Assembly (NCBI RefSeq): GCF_018736085.1 | Contig: NZ_CP076134.1 | Span: 5,466,501 to 5,530,500, forward strand | DNA from: Bradyrhizobium sediminis | Lineage (GTDB): Bacteria; Pseudomonadota; Alphaproteobacteria; Rhizobiales; Xanthobacteraceae | Length of the DNA stretch: 64,000 nucleotides | Direction of reading: 5' to 3' | Shown: positions 35,300 to 44,303 of the stretch, in pieces | How the letters are laid out: every line of letters starts with the position of its first letter | How positions within the stretch are numbered: position 1 is the stretch's first letter | Program-made: the position numbers and the translations under genes | Notes under the pieces: model-generated | Database searches by the model: none | What the model was told of the DNA's origin: nothing | Seen by the model: only the letters and a program-made list of their open reading frames with translations

Positions 35300-35964
35300 T
35301 GCGCGTGCTGCTCGTCGAGGATGACCGCAGGATCGCCGCCGAGGTCGAGCGCGCGCTGGTGGCGGCTGGCTATGTGGTCGATCGCGAAAGCAAGGGCGAG
35401 GAAGCCTGGTTCCGCGGCGACACCGAGGACTATGCCGCGATCATTCTGGACCTGGGATTGCCCGGCATGGACGGACTGGCCGTACTCAAGCGCTGGCGCG
35501 CAAGCGGCCGTACCACGCCTGTTCTGATTCTCACGGCGCGCGGCAGCTGGAGCGAGCGCGTCGACGGCATCGATGCCGGCGCCGACGACTATCTGCCAAA
35601 GCCGTTTCAGATGGAGGAATTGCTGGCACGACTGCGCTCCGTCCTGCGCCGCTCGGCCGGACGGGCCTCCTCCGTGGTGACGATCGGCGATCTCACCCTC
35701 GACGAGCGCCAGATGAAGGTCAGCGTGCGCGGCGTCCCGATCAACCTGTCGGCGCTGGAATATCGCGTGATGGCCTATCTGATCCACCAGCGCGGTCGCG
35801 TCGTGTCGCAGCTCGAGCTCAGCGAAAACATCCATGGTACCGACGACGCCCACGATTCCAACGCCATCGAGGTTCTGGTCGGCCGCCTGCGCCGCAAGCT
35901 CGGCATCGATCTCATCGAGACCAGGCGCGGCTTCGGCTACCTGATTCCGGAGCCGGCCGGATGA
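35296..35964 (+). CDS. OmpR-family response regulator
   Basis: This 222-residue regulator has a receiver (residues 1-118) with the acidic pair VEDD, the phospho-acceptor Asp in IILDLGLPGMDG (near 51) and the Lys in YLPKPF. A winged helix follows (125-220, ending VRLGRKLG-like GRLRRKLGIDLIETRRGFGY). It resembles the PmrA/QseB/PhoP group. It overlaps both the PepSY gene and the kinase gene by 4 bases. Phased TGTCAG repeats upstream of the operon are candidate autoregulatory sites. Confidence 0.92.
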   Translation: MMRVLLVEDDRRIAAEVERALVAAGYVVDRESKGEEAWFRGDTEDYAAIILDLGLPGMDGLAVLKRWRASGRTTPVLILTARGSWSERVDGIDAGADDYLPKPFQMEELLARLRSVLRRSAGRASSVVTIGDLTLDERQMKVSVRGVPINLSALEYRVMAYLIHQRGRVVSQLELSENIHGTDDAHDSNAIEVLVGRLRRKLGIDLIETRRGFGYLIPEPAG

Positions 35965-37325
35965 GCCGGAATTCGCTGCGGCTGCGCCTCGTCGCCGGCG
36001 GCATCGCCGCGATCGTGCTTGCGCTGGCGCTGGCCGGTCTCGGTCTGACGCTATTGTTCGAGCGCCATGTCGGCCGCACCGTCTCCCAGGATCTCGATGT
36101 CCATCTCAAGAAGCTGTTGGCCGGCCTCGACGTCGACGCCGACGGGCGCATGGTTGTCAACAATGGCCCCGTCGATCCGCGGTTTTCCGAACCGCTGTCG
36201 GGCCTGTATTGGCAGATCGCCGACGACCGCGGCCAGACGCTGCGCTCGCGCTCGCTGTGGGATTCATCTTTGCTGCTGCCGAAGGACGAGCCCGCCGCCG
36301 GCGAAGTGCATCGCCACGAAGCGACCGGCCCCGGCAACGGCCGGGTTCTGCTTGCCGAACGCCGGGTCCGGCTCAACATCAACGGGCGCGATGCGCCGGT
36401 CACGGTCGCGGTCGCGATCGACGCCGCGCATGTCGCGGCGGCGACCACCGCGTTCGCCACCGACCTCGCGACGGCGCTCGGCCTGCTCGGGATTGCGCTG
36501 GCGGCGGCAACCGCTGTACAGGTCGGGCTGGGGCTGCGGCCGCTCGACGTCCTCAGGCGCGGCGTGGCCAATATCCGCGCCGGCCGCGACCGGCGGCTCG
36601 CAGCCGCCGTGCCTGACGAAGTCCGGCCGCTGGTCGACGAGGTCAATGCACTGCTGGCTGCGCGCGCCGAGGAAGTCGAGCGCTCCCGTCACCGCGCCGC
36701 CGATCTTGCCCACGGCCTGAAGACGCCGCTTGCCGCTCTCGCCGCCGATGCCGGCCGTCTGCGCGAGGCGGGACAGTCGGTTGTTGCCGACGGCATCGAT
36801 GAGGTGATCGGGACCATGCGCCGTCATGTCGACCGGGAACTTGCACGGGCCCGGCTGCACGGCGCCGGGCGTTCCCGGCCGGATGCATCGACAACGCTGG
36901 CGCCGCTGGTTCGCTCACTGGTAGCGACGCTGGCGCGGACGCCGGACGGCGCCCGGATCGCCTGCGAGATCGCGATGACGGATGAAGTGACGGTGCCGTT
37001 CGAGCGCGCCGATCTCGCCGAGGTGCTGGGCAATCTGCTCGAGAACGCAACGCGCCATGCCCGCAACCGGGTCCGGATCGCCGCCGCAGCGGACGGCCGC
37101 AACATCACCGTTGAGGACGACGGCGCCGGCATTCCCGAAGCGGTCCGGCCAACCGTCCTCGCCCGCGGCGAACGGCTCGACGAACGCGGCGGCGCCGGGC
37201 TTGGTCTTGCCATCGTCCAGGACGTCGTCGAAGCCTATGGCTGGACGTTGCAGCTGGATACGTCGGAACTCGGCGGACTGCGCGCCACACTCCAGCCGAA
37301 TGCTTCGACCGAGCTTGCCGGCTAG
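35961..37325 (+). CDS. Sensor histidine kinase of the PepSY two-component system
   Basis: This 454-residue membrane kinase has two membrane segments (about 10-32 and 155-180) around a periplasmic sensor region of roughly 120 residues. A HAMP-like linker follows, then the H-box DLAHGLKTPLAALA (His near 255). The ATPase domain has NLLENATRHA, DDGAGIP and GAGLGLAIVQD. The layout and the L-K-T-P in the H-box resemble PhoQ/QseC-type kinases that sense cations or peptides. It is translated in overlap with the regulator gene. Confidence 0.9.
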   Translation: MSRNSLRLRLVAGGIAAIVLALALAGLGLTLLFERHVGRTVSQDLDVHLKKLLAGLDVDADGRMVVNNGPVDPRFSEPLSGLYWQIADDRGQTLRSRSLWDSSLLLPKDEPAAGEVHRHEATGPGNGRVLLAERRVRLNINGRDAPVTVAVAIDAAHVAAATTAFATDLATALGLLGIALAAATAVQVGLGLRPLDVLRRGVANIRAGRDRRLAAAVPDEVRPLVDEVNALLAARAEEVERSRHRAADLAHGLKTPLAALAADAGRLREAGQSVVADGIDEVIGTMRRHVDRELARARLHGAGRSRPDASTTLAPLVRSLVATLARTPDGARIACEIAMTDEVTVPFERADLAEVLGNLLENATRHARNRVRIAAAADGRNITVEDDGAGIPEAVRPTVLARGERLDERGGAGLGLAIVQDVVEAYGWTLQLDTSELGGLRATLQPNASTELAG

Positions 37326-37363
37326 CCCGCATTCATTGGACGGCATTCACGGACGCCAGCGAT

Positions 37364-37729
37364 TCAAGCCGGCGCACCCAGAACGTTTCCGGAAGGCGCC
37401 CGGCTGATGGTTTCCTTGCAGCGATGCCATTCCCGCATCGGCGCATCGGCAACCCCCTGGCGCGACAGCGCGAGATACTCGCTGCGCAGGATGATGCTCA
37501 CGACTTCGCCCGAGCCGTTTTCTCCTGCCGGGACGACATAGTCGAAAGCATGGCGGCTGTAGTTGCCGTCGATTTGCTTGCCGCCCGGCGTGGTGATCCT
37601 CTCGGCGCGGATCGACATCCGCAGCCCGTCGGTGCTGCACCAGTCGCCGTCGATGGCGTCGGCGCGGCCGACGCCGGTTTGCAGCAGCACGCCCATCGCG
37701 GCCAGCACGATCAGCATACGCGTGGACAT
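37364..37729 (-). CDS. Small exported protein of unknown function
   Basis: This 121-residue protein has a clear signal peptide (residues 1-24, MSTRMLIVLAAMGVLLQTGV then GRADA). The mature domain contains GDWCSTDGLRMSIRAERITTP and ends with a conserved-looking REWHRCKE. The W-C and H-R-C pairing suggests one disulfide. This resembles short secreted proteins found in many Bradyrhizobium genomes. I chose the ATG at 37729, with GGAGG at ideal spacing; the ATG at 37741 is an alternative. It is convergent with the sensor kinase. Confidence 0.7.
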   Translation of the reverse strand: MSTRMLIVLAAMGVLLQTGVGRADAIDGDWCSTDGLRMSIRAERITTPGGKQIDGNYSRHAFDYVVPAGENGSGEVVSIILRSEYLALSRQGVADAPMREWHRCKETISRAPSGNVLGAPA

Positions 37730-37888
37730 CGGCGCCTCCATCGCAAAAGGGCATCATCTGCTGGCATTTTGCCACAGACGAGGTACGCCCGCATCAGGAC
37801 AGTTTTGCGCTAGGATCAGGCAATTGCGCGACGCCAGATTCCTATTCTTCCGCGCTCGGCCGTCCGCCCGACAGATCCCTCCACGAAA

Positions 37889-38386
37889 ATGAGTGCAGCC
37901 ATGGCCAACATCGAATCCCGTCTCAACGCTCTCGGCCTGGTGCTGCCGCCGGCCTTCGCGCCGCCGCCCGGCATTGTCCTGCCTTTCGTCAATGTGCGCA
38001 GAATCGGCAACCGCGCCGTTCTTGCCGGGCACGGGCCGCAGAGCCCCGAGGGACCGCTGGCGCAGCCGCTCGGCAAGGTCGGCCGCGAGCTGACCATCGA
38101 GCAGGGCTATGCGGCCGCAAGGCTCACGGCGCTGTCGATGCTGGGCTATCTCAAGCGCGCGCTCGGCGATCTCGACCGCGTTACGCATTGGGTGCGCATT
38201 TTCGGCATGGTCAATTCGGCGCCCGGCTTCGTCCAGCAACCCGCCGTCATCAACGGCTTCTCCGACCTCATCCTCGAACTCTGGGGACCCGAGGCCGGCG
38301 CCCACGCCCGCAGCGCGGTCGGCATGGCCGAACTGCCGTTCGGGATGCCGGTGGAAATCGAGGGCGAGGTCCAGATCGCGGATTAG
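37889..38386 (+). CDS. RidA family protein
   Basis: This 165-residue protein belongs to the RidA/YjgF/UK114 group, of the subtype with an N-terminal R-L-N-A-L-G-L-x-L-P motif. Visible are VRRIGNRAVLAGHGP, the central TALSMLGYLKRALGDLDRV, and RSAVGMAELPFGMPVEIEGE. The C-terminal Glu-rich end fits, while the deaminase Arg is replaced by the pattern R-S-A-V-G. Family members hydrolyse reactive enamines; members of this subtype have no settled role. The ATG at 37901 is an alternative start. Confidence 0.85.
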   Translation: MSAAMANIESRLNALGLVLPPAFAPPPGIVLPFVNVRRIGNRAVLAGHGPQSPEGPLAQPLGKVGRELTIEQGYAAARLTALSMLGYLKRALGDLDRVTHWVRIFGMVNSAPGFVQQPAVINGFSDLILELWGPEAGAHARSAVGMAELPFGMPVEIEGEVQIAD

Positions 38387-38469
38387 CCGCAAATCGACTT
38401 GATTGTCGGGCCTATCGTCATAGGGTTGCAGTACCATTCCCCGCGACGCGCTCACATCGAGGAATCCGC

Positions 38470-38874
38470 ATGCAGCCTGTTTCCCTCCTCCTGAACATCT
38501 TCTGGATCCTGCTCGGCGGCGCGTGGATGGCCGCGGGCTGGATGATTGCCGCCGTCGTCATGGCCATCACCATCATCGGCCTGCCCTGGGCAAGGGCCGC
38601 GTTCAATATCGCCGTCTATACCCTGCTGCCGTTCGGCTCCAAGGCGGTGCGTCGCGACGAAGTCACCGGCCAGCCCGACATCGGCACCGGACCGCTCGGC
38701 GTGATCGGCAACCTGATCTGGCTGTTGCTGGCAGGCTGGTGGCTGGCGCTCGGGCACATCGTCACCGCGGTCATCCTTGCGGTAACCATCATCGGCATCC
38801 CCTTCGCCTGGGCACACGTCAAACTCGCCGGCATCGCGCTGTGGCCGATCGGCAAGGTGATCGTTCCGGCATAG
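38470..38874 (+). CDS. yccF: YccF domain inner-membrane protein
   Basis: This 134-residue protein has two copies of the YccF motif: LLNIFWILLGGAWMA with ITIIGLPWARAAFNIA, and LIWLLLAGWWLALGHI with ITIIGIPFAWAHVKLA. Four membrane segments result. The family is widespread; its function is unknown. The start is the ATG at 38470 behind GAGGAA. Confidence 0.85.
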   Translation: MQPVSLLLNIFWILLGGAWMAAGWMIAAVVMAITIIGLPWARAAFNIAVYTLLPFGSKAVRRDEVTGQPDIGTGPLGVIGNLIWLLLAGWWLALGHIVTAVILAVTIIGIPFAWAHVKLAGIALWPIGKVIVPA

Positions 38875-38915
38875 GACGTCATCCCGAGGGGCGTGCCCGG
38901 GACGTGACTAGCGCC

Positions 38916-39200
38916 TCAGCGCCAGGCTTCGTGCGATTCAGTCGGCTGGTCGCGGACCCAGTTCGGCCTCAGCAGAACCTTGAGGCCGGCCTCGAACGGG
39001 AGAACCCCCACCTGGCGCGCGTCCTCGGTGATCCTGATCGCCCAGCTCCTGGGAACCTCCGGATGCTCCTGGACCAGCCTTTGAACGACACCCGCGGCAA
39101 ATAGCAGGGCATCGATATCGTCGGCCAAAGCCGTCCCATCGTGGCCATGGCCATCAATGGGGTTGATCGGATCGCAGACCTGGAATCTGTAAAACGGCAT
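38916..39200 (-). CDS. Small DUF6894-like protein
   Basis: This 94-residue protein begins MPFYRFQVCDPINPIDGHGHDG, with the typical Y-R-F start and a D-G turn. It continues with LADDIDALLFAAGVVQRLV and RSWAIRITEDARQVGVLPFE, matching the small stress-associated DUF6894 proteins abundant in Bradyrhizobium. Function is unknown. The open frame upstream of 39200 (to 39374) is Arg/Ser-rich and unlikely to be translated. Confidence 0.65.
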   Translation of the reverse strand: MPFYRFQVCDPINPIDGHGHDGTALADDIDALLFAAGVVQRLVQEHPEVPRSWAIRITEDARQVGVLPFEAGLKVLLRPNWVRDQPTESHEAWR

Positions 39201-39354
39201 GGAATATGAATGCCCAACCCTTGTTGTTCCCGCTTTGACATCGATCAACCCTGCGGCCCGCCCTGCGGCAACATTTGTCAAGGGGAACCTGCAAGACCTT
39301 CGCCGCCTGATCCTTCCGGTCGACGAACTCGACCGGCCTTGAAGACTTGGCTCC

Positions 39355-40434
39355 CTATGCCGCCAGCCGGCCACGGTTGTTTTCGGCGAGGATCGGGCGG
39401 ATCAGCCGTCCGAAGCGCTCGGCCTCTTCGTCGTGCAGATAGCCGGACAGGCAGAACGAATGACAGCCGGCGTCGATGAATTGCTGCAGCGTCGCGGCGC
39501 ATTGAACGGGATTGCCGACCACCGCAATCCCGGCGCCGGGCCGCACCTTGGTGATGCCGGTCCATAGATGCGGCATCAGGAGGTCGCCATGCTCGCGGGC
39601 GAGCTCCTGCACGCGCCGGTTGGCTTCCGACTTGTTGTAGAGCGTTTTCATCTCCTGCTTCTGCCGTTCGGTCGCGTCGCGCACCAGCACATCGGCGGCT
39701 TCCCAGGCATCGGCTTCATCTTCGCGGCAGATTACCTGCAGCCGCATGCCAAATCCGATTGTCTGGTCGCGGCCATGGGTGCGGGCCATCCGCCTGATCT
39801 CGGCGATGTTATCGGCGATCCGATCCGGCAGGTCGCCCCAGAACAAATGCACGTCGGAATGCTTCGCCGACATTTCCCACGCCTGCCGCGAGCCGCCTCC
39901 GAGATAGAATTTCGGGAACGGCTGCTGCAGCGGCCGCGGCCGGATATGCGCGCCGGACAGCGTGTGGAATTTGCCTTCGAAATGCACCGGACCGCGTGTG
40001 GTCCACAGCGCCTTCAGGATCGAAACCTCCTCCTCCATCAGCGCGTAACGCTCTTCCTTGGCGTAGCGCACGCCCTCGCCTTCGACCTCGCTTTCGTTCT
40101 GGCCCGCGATCAGGTTGATGCAGATGCGCCCGCCCGACATCTGGTCGAAGGTCGAGATCATCTTGGCCAGCAGCACCGGATTGATGTAGCCGGGCCGTGC
40201 CGCGATCAGCGGCTTGATCTTCGACGAACGCGCCGCCATGAACGCGCCGGTGATCCAGGCCTCCCAGCACACCGAGCCGACCGGGATCAGCAAATATTCG
40301 AAGCCCGCCTTCTCCGCGGCCTGCACCACGCGGTCGCACAAGTCAGGCGATCCCGGCACCTGGGCCTCGGGCACGCCATAGGCCGTGGTGTCGCCATGTG
40401 TGGGCAGGTACCAGCCGAATTCGAGCGGACGCAT
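39355..40434 (-). CDS. LLM class flavin-dependent alkanesulfonate monooxygenase-like protein
   Basis: This 359-residue TIM-barrel flavoprotein resembles SsuD: MRPLEFGWYLPTHGDT at the start, MISTFDQMSGGRICINLIAG near 110, KFYLGGGSRQAWEMSAKHSD near 200, and GFGMRLQVICREDEADAW near 240. SsuD-type enzymes release sulfite from alkanesulfonates using FMNH2. The setting beside a YeeE/YedE sulfur transporter supports a sulfur-scavenging role. AAGGAGAG precedes the ATG at 40434. A GGGGTATACCCC palindrome lies 80 bases upstream. No ssuABC transporter or ssuE reductase is adjacent. Confidence 0.82.
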   Translation of the reverse strand: MRPLEFGWYLPTHGDTTAYGVPEAQVPGSPDLCDRVVQAAEKAGFEYLLIPVGSVCWEAWITGAFMAARSSKIKPLIAARPGYINPVLLAKMISTFDQMSGGRICINLIAGQNESEVEGEGVRYAKEERYALMEEEVSILKALWTTRGPVHFEGKFHTLSGAHIRPRPLQQPFPKFYLGGGSRQAWEMSAKHSDVHLFWGDLPDRIADNIAEIRRMARTHGRDQTIGFGMRLQVICREDEADAWEAADVLVRDATERQKQEMKTLYNKSEANRRVQELAREHGDLLMPHLWTGITKVRPGAGIAVVGNPVQCAATLQQFIDAGCHSFCLSGYLHDEEAERFGRLIRPILAENNRGRLAA

Positions 40435-40513
40435 GAACTTCTCTCCTTGATGCGCGGCTTTGGCCTGCGCGATTTCCTCAAGGGCAGTGTACAGGCTGCG
40501 TCGGGCGGGACAA

Positions 40514-40530
40514 TCGGGGTATACCCCCGA
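40514..40530. promoter_or_regulatory. Palindrome upstream of the SsuD-like gene
   Basis: TCGGGGTATACCCCCGA contains the perfect palindrome GGGGTATACCCC (40516-40527). It lies between the YeeE/YedE stop and the SsuD-like start, 80 bases before the latter. A near twin is at 41748-41765 before the YeeE/YedE gene. Confidence 0.6.
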
Positions 40531-40563
40531 CGGCCCCAGGCCGGCCAATCAGCCTCAAATCCA

Positions 40564-41685
40564 TCAGGAGGCGCTGACGATCTCGCGAGGATTGGTCGAA
40601 CGGACAGATCGTTCGTCGACCAGATAGTTCGTCAGCAATGCGCCGGCCCACATGGCGGCAAGGGCCACCCAGGATGTCAGGGCAAAGATCGCTCCGCCGG
40701 TGACGCCGGCGCCGACGGCGCATCCGCCGGCCAGCATGCCGCCGAAGCCCATCAGCGCCGCGCCGAACAGGTAGCGGCTCATACTCGGTCCGTCCTGAAA
40801 TCCCTGCATCTTCCATTCGCCCGCCAACAGCGCGGCAAACAGCGAGCCGGCGAACACGCCGGGAACCAGGCCGACGTCGAACCCCAGCTGCAAGGACGGT
40901 GAATTGATCAGTCCCATCAGCGTGTCGGCCGATGGCCCGATAAAACTGATGCTCTTGACCTGAACCAGATTGAATGAGGCTTGTGAGACGCGAAACGTCA
41001 ACAGCCAGCCCGCCGCAACGGCAAGGCCGACGCCCACGGCGCTGGCGCCGGCAAGGGCGCCGACGCGGGCGCGCCGCGCCAGCCATAGCGCGCCGCCGAG
41101 CCCAAGCATGCCCAGAAACAGGCCCAACACTGCGCCAGCGTCGACGATTGCAAGCAGGCTGCGCGAAGGGCCGCCCTGCACGGTCCACAATTCGGACAGC
41201 GCTTCCCGGACAGGCGAGAGGAACCCTCGCAGCGAGGCCTGGCCGACGATGGTAAGGACCAGCCCGGAAATGAGCGCGCGCAGATTTCCGGTCGCCGACA
41301 GAACCAATAGGCGGCTCGCGCAGCCGCGCGCCAGGATCATGCCGGAGCCGAACAGCACGCCGCCGATCAGGCTGCCGGAGAGGCTGCCTCGCGCGGCAAG
41401 CTGGCGGGCGCTGGAAACGTCGAGCAGCCCCGAGGCGATGAGCGCATTGGTGCCGGCAACGGCGGCAGAGAACGTCAATAGCCAGATCGAGAACTTCGAG
41501 CCAAACAGCCCGTGCGAGAATTCGATCACGGCGGATCGCAGGCAGAATTTGCTCGACTGCGCGAAAGCGCCGAACAGCATTCCGATCAGCAGCCCCCCTG
41601 CGGCAAGAACCACCGCATCGCCGGCAAGATCGATGAATGATTCCAGATACAAGCCGTTCGGGCCTTTCGTCGGCTGACGGACCAT
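40564..41685 (-). CDS. YeeE/YedE family sulfur-compound transporter
   Basis: This 373-residue inner-membrane protein has about ten hydrophobic segments in two halves and the family's Cys/Gly loops: SSKFCLRSA (first half), ARGCASRLLV, and GGCAVGAG (second half). In studied members these Cys residues relay thiosulfate or other sulfur species across the membrane. The start is set at the ATG at 41685; a TTG at 41736 would add 17 residues. Two GGGG-TAT-CCCC palindromes bracket the gene. The next gene on the same strand is an alkanesulfonate monooxygenase-like enzyme. Confidence 0.85.
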   Translation of the reverse strand: MVRQPTKGPNGLYLESFIDLAGDAVVLAAGGLLIGMLFGAFAQSSKFCLRSAVIEFSHGLFGSKFSIWLLTFSAAVAGTNALIASGLLDVSSARQLAARGSLSGSLIGGVLFGSGMILARGCASRLLVLSATGNLRALISGLVLTIVGQASLRGFLSPVREALSELWTVQGGPSRSLLAIVDAGAVLGLFLGMLGLGGALWLARRARVGALAGASAVGVGLAVAAGWLLTFRVSQASFNLVQVKSISFIGPSADTLMGLINSPSLQLGFDVGLVPGVFAGSLFAALLAGEWKMQGFQDGPSMSRYLFGAALMGFGGMLAGGCAVGAGVTGGAIFALTSWVALAAMWAGALLTNYLVDERSVRSTNPREIVSAS

Positions 41686-41747
41686 GGCGCTGACTAGATT
41701 GTCAGGAGATCGCTGCCGGTCCTTGATTTGGCGCAATCAACCGCTTC

Positions 41748-41765
41748 GTCGGGGGTATCCCCGAC
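41748..41765. promoter_or_regulatory. Palindrome upstream of the YeeE/YedE gene
   Basis: GTCGGGG (41748-41754) and CCCCGAC (41759-41765) are perfect 7-bp arms around GTAT. It lies 63 bases before the YeeE/YedE start. The G-tract/TAT/C-tract form is like operators of CsoR/CstR-class repressors, some of which sense persulfide; the actual regulator is not in the window. Confidence 0.6.
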
Positions 41766-41779
41766 GCGGGCCGGTCCCC

Positions 41780-42007
41780 TCACTTCGATCTCAGCAACCG
41801 CTCGCGATAAGCCTCCAGCCCCAGCCGGACGTCCTTGTCCTCGACCCATTCGCCTGTTTCATCCATTACGCCGGCCTCCAGCATCGCGGCTGCGCAGGGC
41901 CAGTGCAGATCGACCCAGCGCGGAATATCGGCCTCCGGCATGGCGCTCCGCCGGCAGATCCGCTCGGTCATTTCGCGGGCCAGTGGTTCGATGTTGGAAG
42001 AGGTCAT
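41780..42007 (-). CDS. Hypothetical small protein
   Basis: This 75-residue acidic protein (MTSSNIEPLAREMTERICRR...) is probably all helical, with a central PRWVDLHWPCAAAMLEAG. I do not recognise a family. Its codon use resembles that of its neighbours, and no other ORF competes in this gap between the lipase gene and the YeeE/YedE gene, so it is probably real. It may be the first gene of the YeeE unit, but the palindrome at 41748 lies between them. Confidence 0.55.
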   Translation of the reverse strand: MTSSNIEPLAREMTERICRRSAMPEADIPRWVDLHWPCAAAMLEAGVMDETGEWVEDKDVRLGLEAYRERLLRSK

Positions 42008-42120
42008 GGGATCGTCGTCGCCGGGTTCCAGGTCGCGCTGGTTTTATACGAGGACATGGCCGAGAGCGTGGCAATCGGCGCCGACGCGGCCGACCTGTTG
42101 GATAGAGCACTGTGTGAATT

Positions 42121-43989
42121 TCAGCGTTTGGTTGCCGGTCTGGCGGTGGCGAGGATGGCGGCGATGGCCGCATTGCCCTCCGCCTCCAGCGCGGCGATGG
42201 CTTCCCGGGCCCAGAGATAGGCCGCGTCGAAAATCTCGGTATGGCGTTCGAATTCCGTCACGCCGATCTCGGGCGAAAGCGGCGGCCGCATCACATGATC
42301 GAGCGGCGCGGCCGGCAGCATATCGTAACGCTGATGCGCCACCAGACTTCGCCACAACACGTTGACCGCGCTCGGCGCCGCCGGCAGCAGCTTCTTGCGG
42401 AACGGCGTCAGCATCGCCATGACCAGCTCGAACCGCCCGGGCAGCGCGGCATATTCGACGTCGAACATCTCGGCCGCGGGGTCGCCGAAATGCACCACCA
42501 GATTGGGACCGCTCTTCAATTGATGCATCTGTGCGAGCGGCACATTGTCGATCAGGCAGCCATCGACCAGCATCGCGCCCTCCGCCGTGTAGAACGGCGG
42601 CAATAGCCCGGGGATCGCGCTCGAGGCACGCACCGCCTGCCACAGCAACCCCGACCGGATCAGTTCGAGGTTGTGGGTGGAAAGATTGGTCGCGACCGCC
42701 GCGAAAGGCCGCCAGCAGTCCTCGATCCGGCAGTCGGCGCCGTATTGGTCGGCGAGCGCGCGATCGAAGGCCTTGTGGTCCAGCAGGGCATAACGCGGCC
42801 AAGTCGGCCGCCGGAAGCTGCGGCTCCTGACGAAGATCTCGTGCGTGCCGCGCTCGAGATGCTCGGCCTCGTGGTTCTTGGCGAAACCGGCCGCCATCGC
42901 CGAACCGACGCTGGTGCCGACAAAGATATCAAACACGACGCCGCGCTCGCGGAACGCCTTGTAGATGCCGACATGAGCCGATCCGAAGCTGCCGCCGCCG
43001 GCGGCGACGAAGCCGACCGCGCGGCCGGACAGGAACCGGACCAGGCTGTCGATATCGACCTGATCCGCGATCGCGACATGGTGATGCATGAAGCTGGGCA
43101 GGCGGGCGAGCCAGGCCGCGGTGCCGCTGACCTCGCCGCTGCGCCGGTCATGGACGCGAACGAGGCGGCGCGCCGCTTCGGGATGAACTTCGCAGGCGAA
43201 GGCCTCGACATCCGTCAGCACGCCGGCGGCGGGCGCCTTGCCATGGCATACGAATACGACCATGTCGGCTTGGCGGATCGCCTTGCGCGTCCAGGCCGAG
43301 TCTTCGCGACCGCCGAGATAGACCACCAGTGGCGCGGTCTGTTCGATCTTGTTGAGCCAGCCGGTGACCTCAGGCGCATCCAGAGCCCGTCCGGGAAACA
43401 TGGCGGCAAGGCGGTTGGGATCGACGATCTCGGCATCGGTCGCGGCCAGTTGGTCGCGCATCCGGCGATCGAACGCGTCCGGAGCAGGCGCGTATCCGCC
43501 CTGAATGAACGCCACCGTTCGCGCCTTCGGCGACGCGCGAACCGGGATAAGCCGCGCCGTCTCCCTGGCGAACCGCAGCGCCAGCGCCGCCAGCAGCGCT
43601 TCAACGATGGCCGGTGCTTCTTCGGCAAGTTCCTGATAGGCCGCGCGGGTCAGCACCAGAACGCTGGTGTCGCGGATCGCAACTACATTGGCGGTGCGCG
43701 GGATATTGGCGAAGAAGCCGATCTCGCCGACCAATTCGCCGGCGCGCAGCTCGGCAATCGGCGCGGCGTCGCCGATCTTGCGCACCGCTAGCGCGCCGTG
43801 CAGCACCACGAACAGGGCGTCCGAGGGCGCCCCTTGCGCCACCAGCATCTGCCCGCGCACCAGATCCTGGCGGACCATGGCGCGGATAGCCTTGCGCCGC
43901 TGTTCGGAACTGAGCGTTCTGAACAGTGCGAAATCCTCGGATACGTTTCCCCATGCAAATGTCGAGCTTGGCCCGTCCATCGGCGACAC
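42121..43989 (-). CDS. Patatin-like phospholipase with N-terminal cyclic-nucleotide-binding domain
   Basis: This 622-residue cytoplasmic or membrane-associated protein resembles the NTE/RssA-like group. Residues 15-130 form a cNMP-type domain (ELRAGELVGEIGFFANIPRT). A linker domain (about 160-300) follows. The patatin domain (325-560) has the glycine loop GGGSFGSAHVG, the nucleophile elbow GTSVGSA, and the dyad Asp in DGCLIDNVPL. Family members hydrolyse phospholipids or lysophospholipids, and the cNMP domain may regulate them. The start at 43989 precedes the cNMP domain properly. It is a single-gene unit beside the tRNA. Confidence 0.88.
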   Translation of the reverse strand: MSPMDGPSSTFAWGNVSEDFALFRTLSSEQRRKAIRAMVRQDLVRGQMLVAQGAPSDALFVVLHGALAVRKIGDAAPIAELRAGELVGEIGFFANIPRTANVVAIRDTSVLVLTRAAYQELAEEAPAIVEALLAALALRFARETARLIPVRASPKARTVAFIQGGYAPAPDAFDRRMRDQLAATDAEIVDPNRLAAMFPGRALDAPEVTGWLNKIEQTAPLVVYLGGREDSAWTRKAIRQADMVVFVCHGKAPAAGVLTDVEAFACEVHPEAARRLVRVHDRRSGEVSGTAAWLARLPSFMHHHVAIADQVDIDSLVRFLSGRAVGFVAAGGGSFGSAHVGIYKAFRERGVVFDIFVGTSVGSAMAAGFAKNHEAEHLERGTHEIFVRSRSFRRPTWPRYALLDHKAFDRALADQYGADCRIEDCWRPFAAVATNLSTHNLELIRSGLLWQAVRASSAIPGLLPPFYTAEGAMLVDGCLIDNVPLAQMHQLKSGPNLVVHFGDPAAEMFDVEYAALPGRFELVMAMLTPFRKKLLPAAPSAVNVLWRSLVAHQRYDMLPAAPLDHVMRPPLSPEIGVTEFERHTEIFDAAYLWAREAIAALEAEGNAAIAAILATARPATKR

Positions 43990-44303
43990 CCGCCTTTATT
44001 TGACGGACAATGTATAACCGCCCCGCTCCGGCGGCGAGCCATTTGGGATTCGCTGCGCCAGCTAGCCGCGGCGATGCGGACGGAGGGGGCGGAATTGGAT
44101 AATCCCGAACGACCAATAAGGCCCCATCAAAGCCAATTATTCGGGAGAAACGGCGGTCAAGGCCCCGCTTGCGCCCGGCACGCGCTTTTGCGGCGCACCC
44201 GGCCCGATTTGAAGGCGCGACTTCCGCCTTTTGCCGGCTTTGCCCGGCCATCCTCTGCAGGGCCGTTGCCCCTGCCCGGCCAATCGGCTAAATGGACCGC
44301 AAC
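43990..44303. other. Intergenic region before tRNA-Arg
   Basis: Contains the lipase gene promoter on one side and the tRNA promoter on the other. Short ORFs here overlap the tRNA or are Pro/Arg-rich and not convincing. Confidence 0.5.
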
